In this document: one piece after another, positions 16,830 through 25,852 of the stretch
Position numbering within the stretch: the stretch's first letter is position 1
Layout: every line of letters starts with the position of its first letter
NCBI GenBank assembly: GCA_003576695.1
Contig: QOZQ01000018.1
Coordinates: 19,941 to 83,940, forward strand
Direction of reading: 5' to 3'
Length of the DNA stretch: 64,000 bases
From: Taklimakanibacter lacteus
Lineage (GTDB): Bacteria; Pseudomonadota; Alphaproteobacteria; Rhizobiales; Aestuariivirgaceae
Translations under genes and position numbers: made by a program
Notes under the pieces: generated by a model
Databases searched by the model: none
Told to the model about the DNA's origin: nothing
What the model saw: the letters and a program-made list of their open reading frames with translations, nothing else

Positions 16830-18863
16830 TCACGCAGGCGTGATGGGGCCGGAAATGCGGCCCTGCTTGTCGGTCGTGAAAAGCGCCTCTTCGCCCCGGG
16901 CCAAGGTGAGCGTGCCCTTCTTGCGCGCGATCGTCACGGCGCCGAGCGGCGTTTCGACCGGGCCGACCGTGAAATCCTTGCCCTCATTGCGCAGCTGCCA
17001 GCCCTGCCAGGGTGAGAAGCTCATCACCCGCGCTTGTTGCAGGAAGGGCAGAAGCGCCGACCAGGAATAGAAGGGATCGGTATCCGGCTGATCGAGGCCT
17101 TCGCCGGTGCCCGGATGGTAATTCTCCGGCGACAGGCGGCGCTCGTTCCAGCTTTTGGTGAAGAGATGCCAGCTTCTGTCGATGAGCCGGTCGGCGGCCT
17201 CATATTCACCCGCCCGCTCGAGCCCGTTCCACACCAGCCAGTTGAGGATCGGCCAGATGCGGCCGCGCCAATAGACATTGTCGGCAAGGGCCGGATCATC
17301 GCGCGACACCGAAGGCAGGCCGAACTCGCCGCCGAATTTCGCCGGATCTTCGAGATGCTTCACCAGATGCTTCTGCTGCTGCTTCGAAGCCGCGCCGCAC
17401 AACAGGGGATAGAAGCTGGTCGGTGCCACGCTTTTCGCGAAACCGCCCGACCACAAGCGGTTGGCGAAGATGTTGCGTTTCTCGTCCCAGAAATGCGTGC
17501 CGATCTTCTTGCGCAAGGAAGCGGCGTTGGCGTCGTGCTTCTTCGCTTCCGCCACACGGCCGAGGGCGCGGGCCATATGCGCCAGCATCTCGCAATCGAG
17601 GCAGACGAGGCAATTGAGGCCGACATCCTCGACATCGAGGGTGCGGCTCTTCTCGTTCCAGCGCGCCTCGTCATGGATGGGCGAATTGTCCATGAAGGAT
17701 TCGTCCTTGGCGGCGAGCTTGGTGCCCTTATAGAGGCCCTGACCCACATCGGACGAGCCGAATTCGAGGATGCCATTGCCATTGCCGTCGCGCGCCGACC
17801 TGATCCACTCATTGTTGCGTGCCAGAATCTCATAGGCCATGTCGATGAAAAGCCGGCTGCCGGTGCGCAAATAGATCTGCCAGACGATGAAGGAGATGAC
17901 CGGCGTCTGGGTGCGGTCGACCCAGGCGTCATTGCCGGTCATGATGCAGGGCAGATTGCCTTGCGGCGTCGCGGCCGAGAGCAGCATCGCCAGATTCTCG
18001 CGCGCCTGGTCGGGGTCGAACTGCGCCACGAGGAAGGCGTTGATCGCCGTATCGTTGAGCCAGAAGCCGAAGCCGCCGAATTTCTTGAGGTCCCAGTTGC
18101 GCGAGCAGGTGATGTAGGGGCGGTGGTTGACGCTGTCCCAGATGGTGTTCCAGCCCATGATGTCGGCCATCGCATCGAGCGCCGCGCCGCGCGAGGTGGC
18201 CTTTGCCGGCGAAGGCAGCCTGGCGAGCTGCGCCAGTGCCTGGTCCTTGCGGTCTGCGATGGAAATGGCGAAGTCGTTCTCCGGCGCCTCTTCGAGATTG
18301 AAGCGCAAGGCCAGGACCTTGGCCGCGCTGCTGCGTGAAGCGAGATACCAATAGCCATTGGTCTCATATTCGGAACGCAGGGCATCGAGCGTCTCATGCC
18401 CCGTGACCAGCAGCGGATCATGCTTCGCCCTGATCGCCACGGTGCGCGGACCGACGGTGCAGAAAGCGGTGCGGCTTTCCTCGTCATAGTGCCACAGCGC
18501 GCCGTCATTCTGGCTGAGCGCCAGCACGACCCAGAAGCGCAGGCCCCATTCGCCGAATCTCGCCGCCTTCCATGAACCGGCGACGCCGAAAGTGGATGTC
18601 TTGCGCCAGGTCCAGTCGAGATGGGTGCCGCCATGCGAGAAATTGGCCTCTATCAGGCTGCCATCCGGCTCGTGCCGGCCGAGGCGGATGTCGGAACCCG
18701 GGCCCATCAGCGTCGTCTTGCCGGTGCTTGCCGCATAGAAGACGGGCGTCACTTTCACGCCGAGCGGCAGATGCGACATTTCGAGATAGCGGTCGGCGGC
18801 CCAGCTGTTCCAGGCGCGCGAGGCCGGGATATTGGGGGTGCGCAGATAGTTCGGAACCGTCAT
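16830..18863 (-). CDS. GH63-like (MGH1-type) glucosidase
   Basis: The 677-residue cytoplasmic protein has an (alpha/alpha)6-barrel glycoside hydrolase domain like those of GH63 and bacterial mannosylglycerate or glucosylglycerate hydrolases. Visible family segments include SRNWDLKKFGGFGFW, LPCIMTGNDAWVDRTQ, MDNSPIHDEARW and WRGRIWPILNWLVW near the C-terminus, with acidic residues that could serve catalysis. No signal peptide is seen. It is the last gene of the leftward operon and starts with an ATGA overlap on the isochorismatase-like gene. Its substrate, perhaps a glucoside carried in with the transported compound, is unknown. Confidence 0.75.
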   Translation of the reverse strand: MTVPNYLRTPNIPASRAWNSWAADRYLEMSHLPLGVKVTPVFYAASTGKTTLMGPGSDIRLGRHEPDGSLIEANFSHGGTHLDWTWRKTSTFGVAGSWKAARFGEWGLRFWVVLALSQNDGALWHYDEESRTAFCTVGPRTVAIRAKHDPLLVTGHETLDALRSEYETNGYWYLASRSSAAKVLALRFNLEEAPENDFAISIADRKDQALAQLARLPSPAKATSRGAALDAMADIMGWNTIWDSVNHRPYITCSRNWDLKKFGGFGFWLNDTAINAFLVAQFDPDQARENLAMLLSAATPQGNLPCIMTGNDAWVDRTQTPVISFIVWQIYLRTGSRLFIDMAYEILARNNEWIRSARDGNGNGILEFGSSDVGQGLYKGTKLAAKDESFMDNSPIHDEARWNEKSRTLDVEDVGLNCLVCLDCEMLAHMARALGRVAEAKKHDANAASLRKKIGTHFWDEKRNIFANRLWSGGFAKSVAPTSFYPLLCGAASKQQQKHLVKHLEDPAKFGGEFGLPSVSRDDPALADNVYWRGRIWPILNWLVWNGLERAGEYEAADRLIDRSWHLFTKSWNERRLSPENYHPGTGEGLDQPDTDPFYSWSALLPFLQQARVMSFSPWQGWQLRNEGKDFTVGPVETPLGAVTIARKKGTLTLARGEEALFTTDKQGRISGPITPA

Positions 18864-19471
18864 GGCGTCCAGGCTTTCAGCAATGTGTCGGTGTCGATGA
18901 GCTCGACCTGCTGGTCGAAACGCGGATAGATGCCGTCGAGTGCGGCCTTGTGGCTCGCCGCATTCGAGCTCGCAATGGCGTCCTCGATCAGGATGGTGCG
19001 ATAGCCGCGATCGACCGCCGTCAGAGCGGTGGCGAGCACGCAGACATCGGTCTCGACGCCGGTGAAGATGATCGTGTCGGCCTCCAGCTCATCGAGCGCC
19101 GTCTGAAATTCCAATGCCTCGAAGGCCGAATGCGCATATTTGTCGATCACGCGCGCCGGCGGCACGAAGTGGCGCAAGGGCGGCAGGAGATCGAGCAGAT
19201 CGGGATCGATATTGCTGGTGAGCACGCTCCGCCAATGGCGGTAATAGATCTGCCATTGGCCCTTGGCTTCCTCGGCATGCTCGGGCGTCAGGAAACGGGT
19301 GAACAAGGTGAGATGCGGCGCATGGGCCGAGATGCGCCTCACCTGCGGCTCGATCGCATGGACGACGGGCGAGGCCCATTCGCTGTCTTCCGCGAAGAGA
19401 AGCTGCATGTCGATCGCGGCATGGACGGCGCGGGTGCCGATGGCCCCGAAGCGCAATCCCCGGATGCTCAT
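18860..19471 (-). CDS. Isochorismatase-like cysteine hydrolase
   Basis: This 203-residue protein has the full cysteine-hydrolase triad: Asp21 (AIDMQ), Lys111 (DKYAHSAF) and Cys144 (ETDVCVLATA). The family includes nicotinamidases, N-carbamoyl hydrolases and isochorismatases, so hydrolysis of an amide or carbamoyl bond is most likely. It overlaps both neighbours by ATGA, the ATPase upstream and the glucosidase downstream, so it is made together with the transporter. It could process the base released by the nucleoside hydrolase of the same run; this is inference. Confidence 0.82.
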   Translation of the reverse strand: MSIRGLRFGAIGTRAVHAAIDMQLLFAEDSEWASPVVHAIEPQVRRISAHAPHLTLFTRFLTPEHAEEAKGQWQIYYRHWRSVLTSNIDPDLLDLLPPLRHFVPPARVIDKYAHSAFEALEFQTALDELEADTIIFTGVETDVCVLATALTAVDRGYRTILIEDAIASSNAASHKAALDGIYPRFDQQVELIDTDTLLKAWTP

Positions 19472-20514
19472 GGCGCCACCGGGATGGTCTGATCCTTGTC
19501 CCAGCTCACCGTGACTAAGGTGCCGGTATCGAGCACTTCACCGGTCTGGTTCTGGATGAAGGCGAGAAGCGGCACATCGCCCATGGCCTTGGTGCGGATG
19601 CGGTAGGTGACGCTGGCGCCGGAATAGATCGCCTGGGTGATCTCGCCGGCAAGGCTGTTGCCGGCGGCTTTCTTCCTGCCGCTGGCGACGCGCAATTTCT
19701 CCGGCCGCACGATGGCGGCACCGGTCGCGGCCTTCAAGGTCTCGATCATCGTGCCGTCGGCCAGCTTGAGCCCGTCCTTCACCGGCGTGCCGCGGAAGAC
19801 ATTGGCATCCCCTAGGAAATTGGCGGCGAAGATATTGGCCGGGCGCTCATAGACGGTCTGCGGCGCATCGACCTGGATGAGCTTGCCCTGGTCGATGATG
19901 GCGATGCGGTCAGAGAGAGTGAGCGCCTCTTCCTGGTCGTGGGTCACGAAGATGGCGGTGACGCCGGTCTCGCGCTGGATCTCCTTCAACTCGACCTGCA
20001 TCTCCTGGCGCAGGCGGCGGTCGAGCGCGCCCAGAGGCTCATCAAGGAGGAGGACCTTGGGCCGGGTGATCAAGGCGCGGGCCAGCGCCACACGCTGCTG
20101 CTGGCCGCCCGACAGCTGCTTCGGGTAACGCCCTTCGAGGCCGGACAGGCGCACCAGCCCCAGCATCTCGGTGACGCGCTTCCTGATGTCCTCGCGCGGC
20201 GTCGATCGGACATCGAGGCCGAAGCCGACATTGTCGGCAATGGTGAGATGCGGGAAGAGGGCATAGGACTGGAACACCATGCCGATGGCGCGGCGATGCA
20301 CCGGAACATTCTCCACCTGCTCGCCATCGAAGGAAATCGAACCCTCATCGGGCACGATGAATCCCGCGACGGAGCGCAGCAAGGTGGTCTTGCCCGAGCC
20401 CGAGGGTCCGAGCAGGCCGAAGAACTCGCCGTCATTGAAGGTGATGGTGACATTGTCGAGCGCGGCAAAACTGCCATAGCGCTTGCTCACATGCAGGATG
20501 TCGACGCGGCTCAT
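19468..20514 (-). CDS. ABC transporter ATPase, polyamine/Fe-type (PotA-like)
   Basis: This 348-residue ATPase has Walker A GPSGSGKTT, signature LSGGQQQ, Walker B LLLDEP, switch VTHDQEEA, and a C-terminal TOBE domain (about 270-345). It energises import through the two permeases encoded just upstream. The ATG at 20514 makes a TGATG overlap with the preceding permease. PotA-like ATPases serve spermidine/putrescine and many other organic cations, so the fold does not fix the substrate; the nucleoside hydrolase and ribokinase genes in the same run point to a nucleoside-like compound. Confidence 0.88.
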   Translation of the reverse strand: MSRVDILHVSKRYGSFAALDNVTITFNDGEFFGLLGPSGSGKTTLLRSVAGFIVPDEGSISFDGEQVENVPVHRRAIGMVFQSYALFPHLTIADNVGFGLDVRSTPREDIRKRVTEMLGLVRLSGLEGRYPKQLSGGQQQRVALARALITRPKVLLLDEPLGALDRRLRQEMQVELKEIQRETGVTAIFVTHDQEEALTLSDRIAIIDQGKLIQVDAPQTVYERPANIFAANFLGDANVFRGTPVKDGLKLADGTMIETLKAATGAAIVRPEKLRVASGRKKAAGNSLAGEITQAIYSGASVTYRIRTKAMGDVPLLAFIQNQTGEVLDTGTLVTVSWDKDQTIPVAP

Positions 20515-21287
20515 CAATTATCTCCGCCGAATTTGTAGTTGCGGGCGACGATCAGCATGAGGCCCATGGAAAAGAGGATGATGATGGAGGAAATGGCGTT
20601 GATCTCCGGAGTGAAGCCCTTGCGGATGGAGGTGTAGATCTCGACCGGCAGGGTCGAGGTGCCGGGCGGCGCCAGGAAATAGGAAATGACGAACTGGTCG
20701 AAGGACACCGCGAAGGCGAACAGCGCTGCGGCGGTGATGCCGGGCGCCAGCACCGGGATGGTGACGCGCCAGAAGGCCTGCCAGGGCGTGGCGCCGAGGC
20801 TCGCGGCGGCCTCCTCGAGCTCAGGGCCGAAATTGGCGAAGCGGGCGCCGACCACGACGATCACATAGGGCAAGGACAGCGCCACATGGCCGAGCAGGAT
20901 GGCGTGCAGGCCGCGCCCGATGCCGGTCCAGAAGAAGAAGATGAGCATCGAGGTGCCGATGATCAGCCAGGGAATGGTGATCGGCGGGAAGAGCAGGAGC
21001 TGCAGCAGGCGCTTGGCGCGGAATTCGTAGCGGGCGAAGGCGTAGGCGGCGAGCGTGCCGAGCGCGGTGGCGATCACTGTGTTGATGCAGGCGATCCACA
21101 CGCTGTTCCAGCTCGCCTGCAGCAGCCGCTCGTTGGTGCTGAGCGCCTTGAACCAGACGAGATCGAAGGTGAAGGGCATTTCATAGAGCGCCGAGCGGTT
21201 GAAGGCCATGGCGATCATCACCACGATCGGCAGATAGAGAAAGACGAGCACGAATGCGAGATAGAGTTTGACGACGCGCTGGGCCAT
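20514..21287 (-). CDS. ABC transporter permease (PotC-like)
   Basis: The 257-residue inner-membrane protein has six predicted helices and the EAA loop (EEAAASLGATPWQAFWRVTIPVLAPG) that contacts the ATPase. It pairs with the PotB-like permease encoded four bases upstream. Length and layout are standard for the polyamine class. Confidence 0.88.
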   Translation of the reverse strand: MAQRVVKLYLAFVLVFLYLPIVVMIAMAFNRSALYEMPFTFDLVWFKALSTNERLLQASWNSVWIACINTVIATALGTLAAYAFARYEFRAKRLLQLLLFPPITIPWLIIGTSMLIFFFWTGIGRGLHAILLGHVALSLPYVIVVVGARFANFGPELEEAAASLGATPWQAFWRVTIPVLAPGITAAALFAFAVSFDQFVISYFLAPPGTSTLPVEIYTSIRKGFTPEINAISSIIILFSMGLMLIVARNYKFGGDN

Positions 21288-21291
21288 CGCG

Positions 21292-22098
21292 CTAGCTCCT
21301 CGCCATCTGGTGCTTGAGGAACGGCGATGCGGCGAGCAGGATGAGCAGCACCATGCCGAGCATGGTGAAGGAAAGCGCCGCCCCCAGCGGCCAGTTGAAG
21401 GCGGTGATGAACTGGCCCTCGATGATCGGGCCCAGCATAATGGCGTCCTTGCCGCCCAATATGCGCGGCTCCATGAAGGAGCCGATCACCGGCACGAAGA
21501 TGAGGAAGATGGCGGCCATGATGCCCGGCATGCTGAGCGGCAGGGTGATGCGGCGGAAGGCCTGGGCCGGCGTGGCGCCGAGGCTGCGGCCCGCCTCGAT
21601 CAAGGAGTCATCGATCGCCTGGAGCGAGATGTAGCAGGTGAGGATCGCATAGGGCAGGTAGGCATGGACGAGGCCGACGACGATCGCCGGATAGGAGAAC
21701 AAGATGTTGAAGGGCTCGCGCAGCACCATGGTCCAGGAGAAGGTGCGCACCAGCGCGTTGGACCAGAAGGGCAGGATGATGAGAAGGAAGATCGCCTCGC
21801 GCCAGCGGCCCTTGATGTATTTGGCGAGGCCCAAGGCCGCGGGATAGCCGATGATGAGGCAGAGTGCCGTCACATAGAGGCCGAGCTCGACCGAGCGCCA
21901 GGCGTTGTACCAGTAGATCTGCTTGGTGAAGAAATCGGTGTAGTGCTTGAGGGTGAACTGCACCTCCTTGCCGCCCAGCGGCGAAGCAGTGAGGAAGCTG
22001 AAATAGAGCATGGTGGCGAGCGGCAGCAGCACCGTCACCGCCAGCCAGAGATAGGCCGGTGCGGTCAAGGCGAAAACGGTGCGGGCCTGGCGCGTCAT
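21292..22098 (-). CDS. ABC transporter permease (PotB-like)
   Basis: The 268-residue inner-membrane permease has six helices and an EAA loop (EAGRSLGATPAQAFRRITLPLSMPG). It is the first of the two permease genes, separated from the binding-protein gene by a 129-bp gap that holds a palindromic element. Confidence 0.88.
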   Translation of the reverse strand: MTRQARTVFALTAPAYLWLAVTVLLPLATMLYFSFLTASPLGGKEVQFTLKHYTDFFTKQIYWYNAWRSVELGLYVTALCLIIGYPAALGLAKYIKGRWREAIFLLIILPFWSNALVRTFSWTMVLREPFNILFSYPAIVVGLVHAYLPYAILTCYISLQAIDDSLIEAGRSLGATPAQAFRRITLPLSMPGIMAAIFLIFVPVIGSFMEPRILGGKDAIMLGPIIEGQFITAFNWPLGAALSFTMLGMVLLILLAASPFLKHQMARS

Positions 22099-22104
22099 TA
22101 CTGT

Positions 22105-22210
22105 CCGTCACCCCGGCGAAAGCCGGGGCCCATTAAATTCTTTCCGCTTGGCGGGAATCGCATGCATTTCCACGAATTCAAGGGGTCCCGGCTTTCGCCG
22201 GGAATGACGG
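22105..22210. repeat. Palindromic element with CCCGGCGAAAGCCGGG ends
   Basis: The two ends are inverted copies: CCGTCA-CCCCGGCGAAAGCCGGGG at the left, and the complement of TCCCGGCTTTCGCCGGGAATG at the right, around a 50-bp AT-richer centre. Each end can also fold alone. It lies within the operon between binding protein and permease genes and may stabilise the upstream message. The same end sequence occurs alone at 45-71. Confidence 0.7.
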
Positions 22211-22227
22211 ATGTAAGATTGCGAACC

Positions 22228-23307
22228 TTAAAGCGCGAAGCTCGTCTTCACTTCGTCCCAGAGCTCCTGGTTCTTCTGCTTCTGCTCGTCGGAGACGGGC
22301 GCCATCCACTGGACGCGCTTCACCACTTCGGGGTCGCCGAGCACCGTGCGGTTGAGCGCATCGGCCGGCAATTGCGCATTGGCCTTGGCGTTGGCGGATG
22401 CGGGCGCGCCGATGTCATTGTCCCATTTCACGTAGAATTCGGGATCGACCATGAAGTTGATGAAGGCCGCCGCCCCTTCGGCATTCGGCGCCTTGTCGGC
22501 GATGGTGAGGCCGTCGAACCAGCCGATGGCGCCTTCCTTCGGCACCACGAATTCGACCGGCAGCTTCATCGCCTTCTTGGAGCGCGCCGCCGAGCCCGAC
22601 CAGTAGACGGCGATGTCATAGTCGCCCGCCGCCATGTATTTGTTCCACTCGTCTTCCGACGACCAGAAGGTCTTGATCTGGCTCTTGAGCGCCTTGAGCT
22701 TGTCCTTGACCTTCTCCAGATCGGCCGGCGCGTTCATGTCCTGGCCGGTGGCGAGGGCGGCGATCTGGATCGATTCCAAGGCGTCGTCGCGCCAGCCGAC
22801 CTTGCCCGCATGGGCCGGATCCCACAGAGCGCCCATCGTGTCGGGCTTGGCCGAAATCTTCTGGGTGTTGTAGGCGAAGGAGGTGAGGCCCCACACCCAG
22901 GCGATGGCGAAGTGCTTGCCACCCATGACGAAGCGGTCGCTGTCGCGCAGCGACGGCGCGAGGTCGCCGAAGTTGGAGAATTTCGACGTGTCGAGCGGCT
23001 GGATCAGGCCCTCATGGGCGGCTTCCATGACATAGATGTTGTTCATCAGCACGACGTCATAGGTGCCGGGGCTGGTGCGCAATTTGGTCAGCATCTCCTG
23101 CTCGGAGTTGAAATAGTCATGCACGACCTTGATGCCGGTCTTCTTCTCGAACATCTCGAGCGCCCATTTCTCGTCGGTGCCATAGCCCTGCCAGTTGAGG
23201 ACCTTGATCTCGCCGGCGGCATGGGCGATGCGGCCGGTAAGGCCGAAAGTGGCAGCGCCGCCCATCAAGGCGAGAGCGGAGCGGCGGGACAAAACAAAGC
23301 GTGACAT
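22228..23307 (-). CDS. ABC transporter substrate-binding protein (PotD/PotF-like)
   Basis: The 359-residue periplasmic protein begins with a Tat-type signal (SRRSALALMGG; cleavage near AHA-AGE). The mature part is a two-lobed type II binding protein with the family start IKVLNWQGYGTDE. It belongs to the extracellular solute-binding family that includes PotD. The start is preceded by AGGGAGAT. The acidic Asp and Trp residues that clamp polyamines in PotD cannot be aligned reliably by eye, so a different ligand is possible. Confidence 0.87.
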   Translation of the reverse strand: MSRFVLSRRSALALMGGAATFGLTGRIAHAAGEIKVLNWQGYGTDEKWALEMFEKKTGIKVVHDYFNSEQEMLTKLRTSPGTYDVVLMNNIYVMEAAHEGLIQPLDTSKFSNFGDLAPSLRDSDRFVMGGKHFAIAWVWGLTSFAYNTQKISAKPDTMGALWDPAHAGKVGWRDDALESIQIAALATGQDMNAPADLEKVKDKLKALKSQIKTFWSSEDEWNKYMAAGDYDIAVYWSGSAARSKKAMKLPVEFVVPKEGAIGWFDGLTIADKAPNAEGAAAFINFMVDPEFYVKWDNDIGAPASANAKANAQLPADALNRTVLGDPEVVKRVQWMAPVSDEQKQKNQELWDEVKTSFAL

Positions 23308-23400
23308 GGACTATCTCCCTAGGTTTTTATGGACTTTATCGGACGGGCGGCAGGCCAGCAATCGGCGGCTCATCCGGGCAGGTTCGTATCGTTGAATGTT

Positions 23401-23430
23401 AGTATACACACAAATTTATGACATCCGCAA
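23401..23430 (-). promoter_or_regulatory. Possible internal promoter for the transporter genes
   Basis: On the minus strand TTGCGG (23430-23425) and TATACT (23406-23401) are spaced by 18 bp, about 95 bases before the binding-protein start and overlapping the end of the ribokinase gene. It would allow the transporter to be made apart from the nucleoside hydrolase and ribokinase. Confidence 0.4.
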
Positions 23431-24336
23431 GAAGGCGTCGATCTCCGGCCGCGTCGGGGCGGCGGCGGATGCGCCTCGCTTGGTCGTGGACAGAGCCCCG
23501 CAGGCGGCGGCAAACCGTACCGCCTCGGCAAGCGGTTTTCCGTCATCGAGCGCTGCGGCGAGCCCGCCATTGAAGCTGTCGCCCGCCGCCACCGTATCGA
23601 TGGCATCGACCTTGAAGGGCGGGATGAAGCCCTCTTCCTTGTCGCCCGAGAAAGCAACGCCTTTGGCGCCGAGCTTGACGAGGGCGATGCGGAAGCCCTT
23701 GGCCTTGAGCTCGCGCGCGGCCCGCAGCCCGTCATCGGGTGTCATGGGCTGCCAGCCGAGAAGTCCCGCCGTCTCACTCTCATTGGGCGTGATGATATCG
23801 ACCGTGGCGGCCACCTCGGGCGGGAAGGGCTGCTTCGGCGCCGGTGCCGGATCGAGAATGACGATGCCGCCCCTGGCGCGCACGATCCGCGCGGCGGCCA
23901 GCGAGGCGCCGAGCGGCACTTCGAGCTGGAGCAGCAGCACGCGTGCATTTTCGAGATCGGCGCGGGCGCGCTCGGCGTCGCTCGCATCGATGGCCGCATT
24001 GGCGCCGGCGATCACCGAGATCATGTTCTGGCCGCCTTCGCCGACTTTGATGATGGCAATGCCGCTCGGCGAATTCTCATCGCGGCGGATAGAACCAAGA
24101 TCGACATTATAAGAAGCGAGCTCAGCGCGCGCAGCATCGCCGAAGGAATCAGCGCCGACGCGGCCGACGAAATGAACCTCGCTGCCGAGCTTGCGTGCCG
24201 CCACCGCCTGATTGGCGCCCTTGCCGCCGAGGCCCATCTTGTAGCCCATGCCGTGCAGCGTCTCGCCCGGCTTCGGCAGGCGATCGAGATAGGCGATGAC
24301 ATCCATGTTGATGGAGCCGAAAACCGCAACACTCAT
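23416..24336 (-). CDS. rbsK: Ribokinase
   Basis: The 306-residue PfkB-family kinase phosphorylates ribose to ribose 5-phosphate in the cytoplasm. It shows the sugar-binding GGKGANQA (37-44) and the catalytic AAGDSFNGG, and its start (VAVFGSINMDVIAYLDRLPKPGET) is typical of RbsK. It follows the nucleoside hydrolase gene by three bases, which fits phosphorylation of the ribose released from nucleosides. A related pentose kinase is possible but less likely. Confidence 0.86.
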   Translation of the reverse strand: MSVAVFGSINMDVIAYLDRLPKPGETLHGMGYKMGLGGKGANQAVAARKLGSEVHFVGRVGADSFGDAARAELASYNVDLGSIRRDENSPSGIAIIKVGEGGQNMISVIAGANAAIDASDAERARADLENARVLLLQLEVPLGASLAAARIVRARGGIVILDPAPAPKQPFPPEVAATVDIITPNESETAGLLGWQPMTPDDGLRAARELKAKGFRIALVKLGAKGVAFSGDKEEGFIPPFKVDAIDTVAAGDSFNGGLAAALDDGKPLAEAVRFAAACGALSTTKRGASAAAPTRPEIDAFLRMS

Positions 24337-24339
24337 TAT

Positions 24340-25209
24340 TCACATCTCCCCGCAAAGGCGCCTTTGCATATGCGCGAACAATGCGTCGCGGGCAACCTCG
24401 GTCAAAACTTCGTGCGGCCCTTCCGCGTCACCGGCAAAGTGGGTGCGGCCATCTTCCCCGCCTGACGTCGTGACCGTCAGCGTGCCGCGCCGGCGCGCGA
24501 ACAGATCCGGCCACAGAAGGGCTGCGATCACCGCCGCGTCATGGATGGCGGCCGGATGGGCATTGCTGCCGGCATAGGGCAGGAGCTCGCCGCACAGACG
24601 CGCCGGCGCCGCGGCAGATTGGGCCAAGTGCCGGGTCATGTCCGCAGGCACGATCAGCGTGCGGGTGATGTCGAGCGGGATGAGGGTGATGTCGATGCCG
24701 GATGCGAAGACGATCTCGGCGGCCTGCGGATCGGCCCAGATATTGAGCTCGGCATGGGGCGTGGCATTGCCGCGGCCAAGCGCCCCGCCCATGATGGCCA
24801 GCCGCCTGGGCCTGTGTCCGTTCTTTATCAGCTCCGCAATATTGGTGAGCGAGCCGATGGCGCAGACGACATCTGCATCGACGGCGCGGCGGATGAATTC
24901 TTCGCGAGCCATTCGGTGCGCTGGTCTTTGCGGGGCCGCGAGCGGCAATATGCCGTCGCCGCCCCAGACATCGGTCGAATGCCGCACCGTGATGGCGAGG
25001 GGCTTGGCGGCGCCCTGGAAAAGTGGAAAGCGGCAGGCGAGCCGGCCCATGACCTTCTCGGCATTGGCCGTCACGGTGTCGATCGGCGCATTGGCGGCAA
25101 CCGTCGACAAACCGGTCACCTCCAATTCCGGAGATGCCATGGCCAGAGCCAGCGCGATGGCATCGTCGAGGCCCGGATCGCAGTCGAGAAGGAGGCGAAT
25201 CGCGCTCAT
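24340..25209 (-). CDS. Nucleoside hydrolase (IunH family)
   Basis: This 289-residue enzyme hydrolyses the N-glycosidic bond of ribonucleosides. The calcium-binding DCDPGLDD cluster (about residues 9-16) and later conserved His and Asp residues (AVIAALLWPD) are present. It is the first gene of the leftward run with ribokinase and the ABC transporter. Whether it prefers purine or pyrimidine nucleosides cannot be told from sequence. Confidence 0.88.
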   Translation of the reverse strand: MSAIRLLLDCDPGLDDAIALALAMASPELEVTGLSTVAANAPIDTVTANAEKVMGRLACRFPLFQGAAKPLAITVRHSTDVWGGDGILPLAAPQRPAHRMAREEFIRRAVDADVVCAIGSLTNIAELIKNGHRPRRLAIMGGALGRGNATPHAELNIWADPQAAEIVFASGIDITLIPLDITRTLIVPADMTRHLAQSAAAPARLCGELLPYAGSNAHPAAIHDAAVIAALLWPDLFARRRGTLTVTTSGGEDGRTHFAGDAEGPHEVLTEVARDALFAHMQRRLCGEM

Positions 25210-25534
25210 CGCACACCCATAAGGGGTCTTTTCAAGTGCGGCCAGAGTGGTGGATCCAGAGGTCAGAATCCCATGTTGCGTTGCGCAATTTCAGGGCATG
25301 GGCTGGTCAAGTTTTGGCCAATCAGGGTTTAAGTCTATGAATTTGATCGTGTTTATTGTGTCAAGAAATAGTCACTGCAATTTCAACTAGTTAAGACGTT
25401 CGATTGTTAAGGTTTGATGAAATTGACGGTGGGAACAGCCATGCGAATTTCGCATTGCACAAATTGGTGCGATGCACCATATTACTCTCGTCGAAAGCAA
25501 CCAACCAACCTGTCAATCCATAGGGGAATGACCC
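25210..25534. other. 325-bp divergent gap, promoter region
   Basis: This AT-rich gap separates the leftward nucleoside hydrolase operon from the rightward DUF1127 gene and must hold promoters for both. No gene is supported in it. The only clear structure is the palindrome at 25466-25478. Confidence 0.6.
25455..25485 (+). promoter_or_regulatory. Possible DUF1127 promoter with a GGTGC-GAT-GCACC palindrome
   Basis: TTGCAC (25455-25460) and TATTAC (25480-25485) are spaced 19 bp apart, and a perfect 13-bp palindrome GGTGC-GAT-GCACC (25466-25478) lies between them, where a repressor or activator could act. It is about 50 bases upstream of the small gene. The spacing is longer than ideal. Confidence 0.4.
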
Positions 25535-25687
25535 ATGTTCAACTTCTTCTCTGACGGCCTCAAGCGCTGGAACCGCTACAACATCACCAAGCGTGAGCTC
25601 GACCTGCTCACCGACCGTGAGCTTGCCGATCTCGGCATCATGCGCTCCGACATTCCGCGCATCGCGCGCGAGAGCGTTGCCCGCTAA
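25535..25687 (+). CDS. DUF1127 small protein
   Basis: This 50-residue protein has the DUF1127 signature: a Trp near residue 12, a helix with LDLLTDRELADLGI, and a C-terminal DIPRIARES segment. Small DUF1127 proteins of alphaproteobacteria are Arg-rich and have been linked to phosphate, carbon or stress responses and RNA turnover. AGGGGA precedes the ATG at good spacing. It stands alone, with its own terminator. Confidence 0.88.
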   Translation: MFNFFSDGLKRWNRYNITKRELDLLTDRELADLGIMRSDIPRIARESVAR

Positions 25688-25767
25688 GCTCACCCAAAGA
25701 GAAATTCGCGAGCCTCATCCTTCGCCGTCGCGTATTGCGTCCTGGCGAAGTGATCATGGCTCCGCAT

Positions 25768-25810
25768 AAAGAGCCCGCCGGTCCTCCCCTGGCGGGTTCT
25801 TCGTTTTATA
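25768..25810 (+). terminator. Terminator after the DUF1127 gene
   Basis: AAGAGCCCGCC (25768-25778) pairs with GGCGGGTTCTT (25790-25800) with one G-T pair, across an 11-nt loop, followed by CGTTTTAT. It lies 80 bases past the small gene, within the 389-bp gap before atpH. The rest of that gap holds the palindrome at 25826-25852 and no supported gene. Confidence 0.75.
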
Positions 25811-25825
25811 GGACCGCGGGATTTG

Positions 25826-25852
25826 TCCCGAAAAGTCTGCAACTTTTCGGGA
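25826..25852. repeat. TCCCGAAAAGT palindrome, rhizobial intergenic repeat type
   Basis: TCCCGAAAAGT and ACTTTTCGGGA are a perfect 11-bp inverted repeat around CTGCA. Palindromes with this CCCGAAAAGT core are widespread between genes in Hyphomicrobiales (from memory). It could also act as a secondary terminator. Confidence 0.65.
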
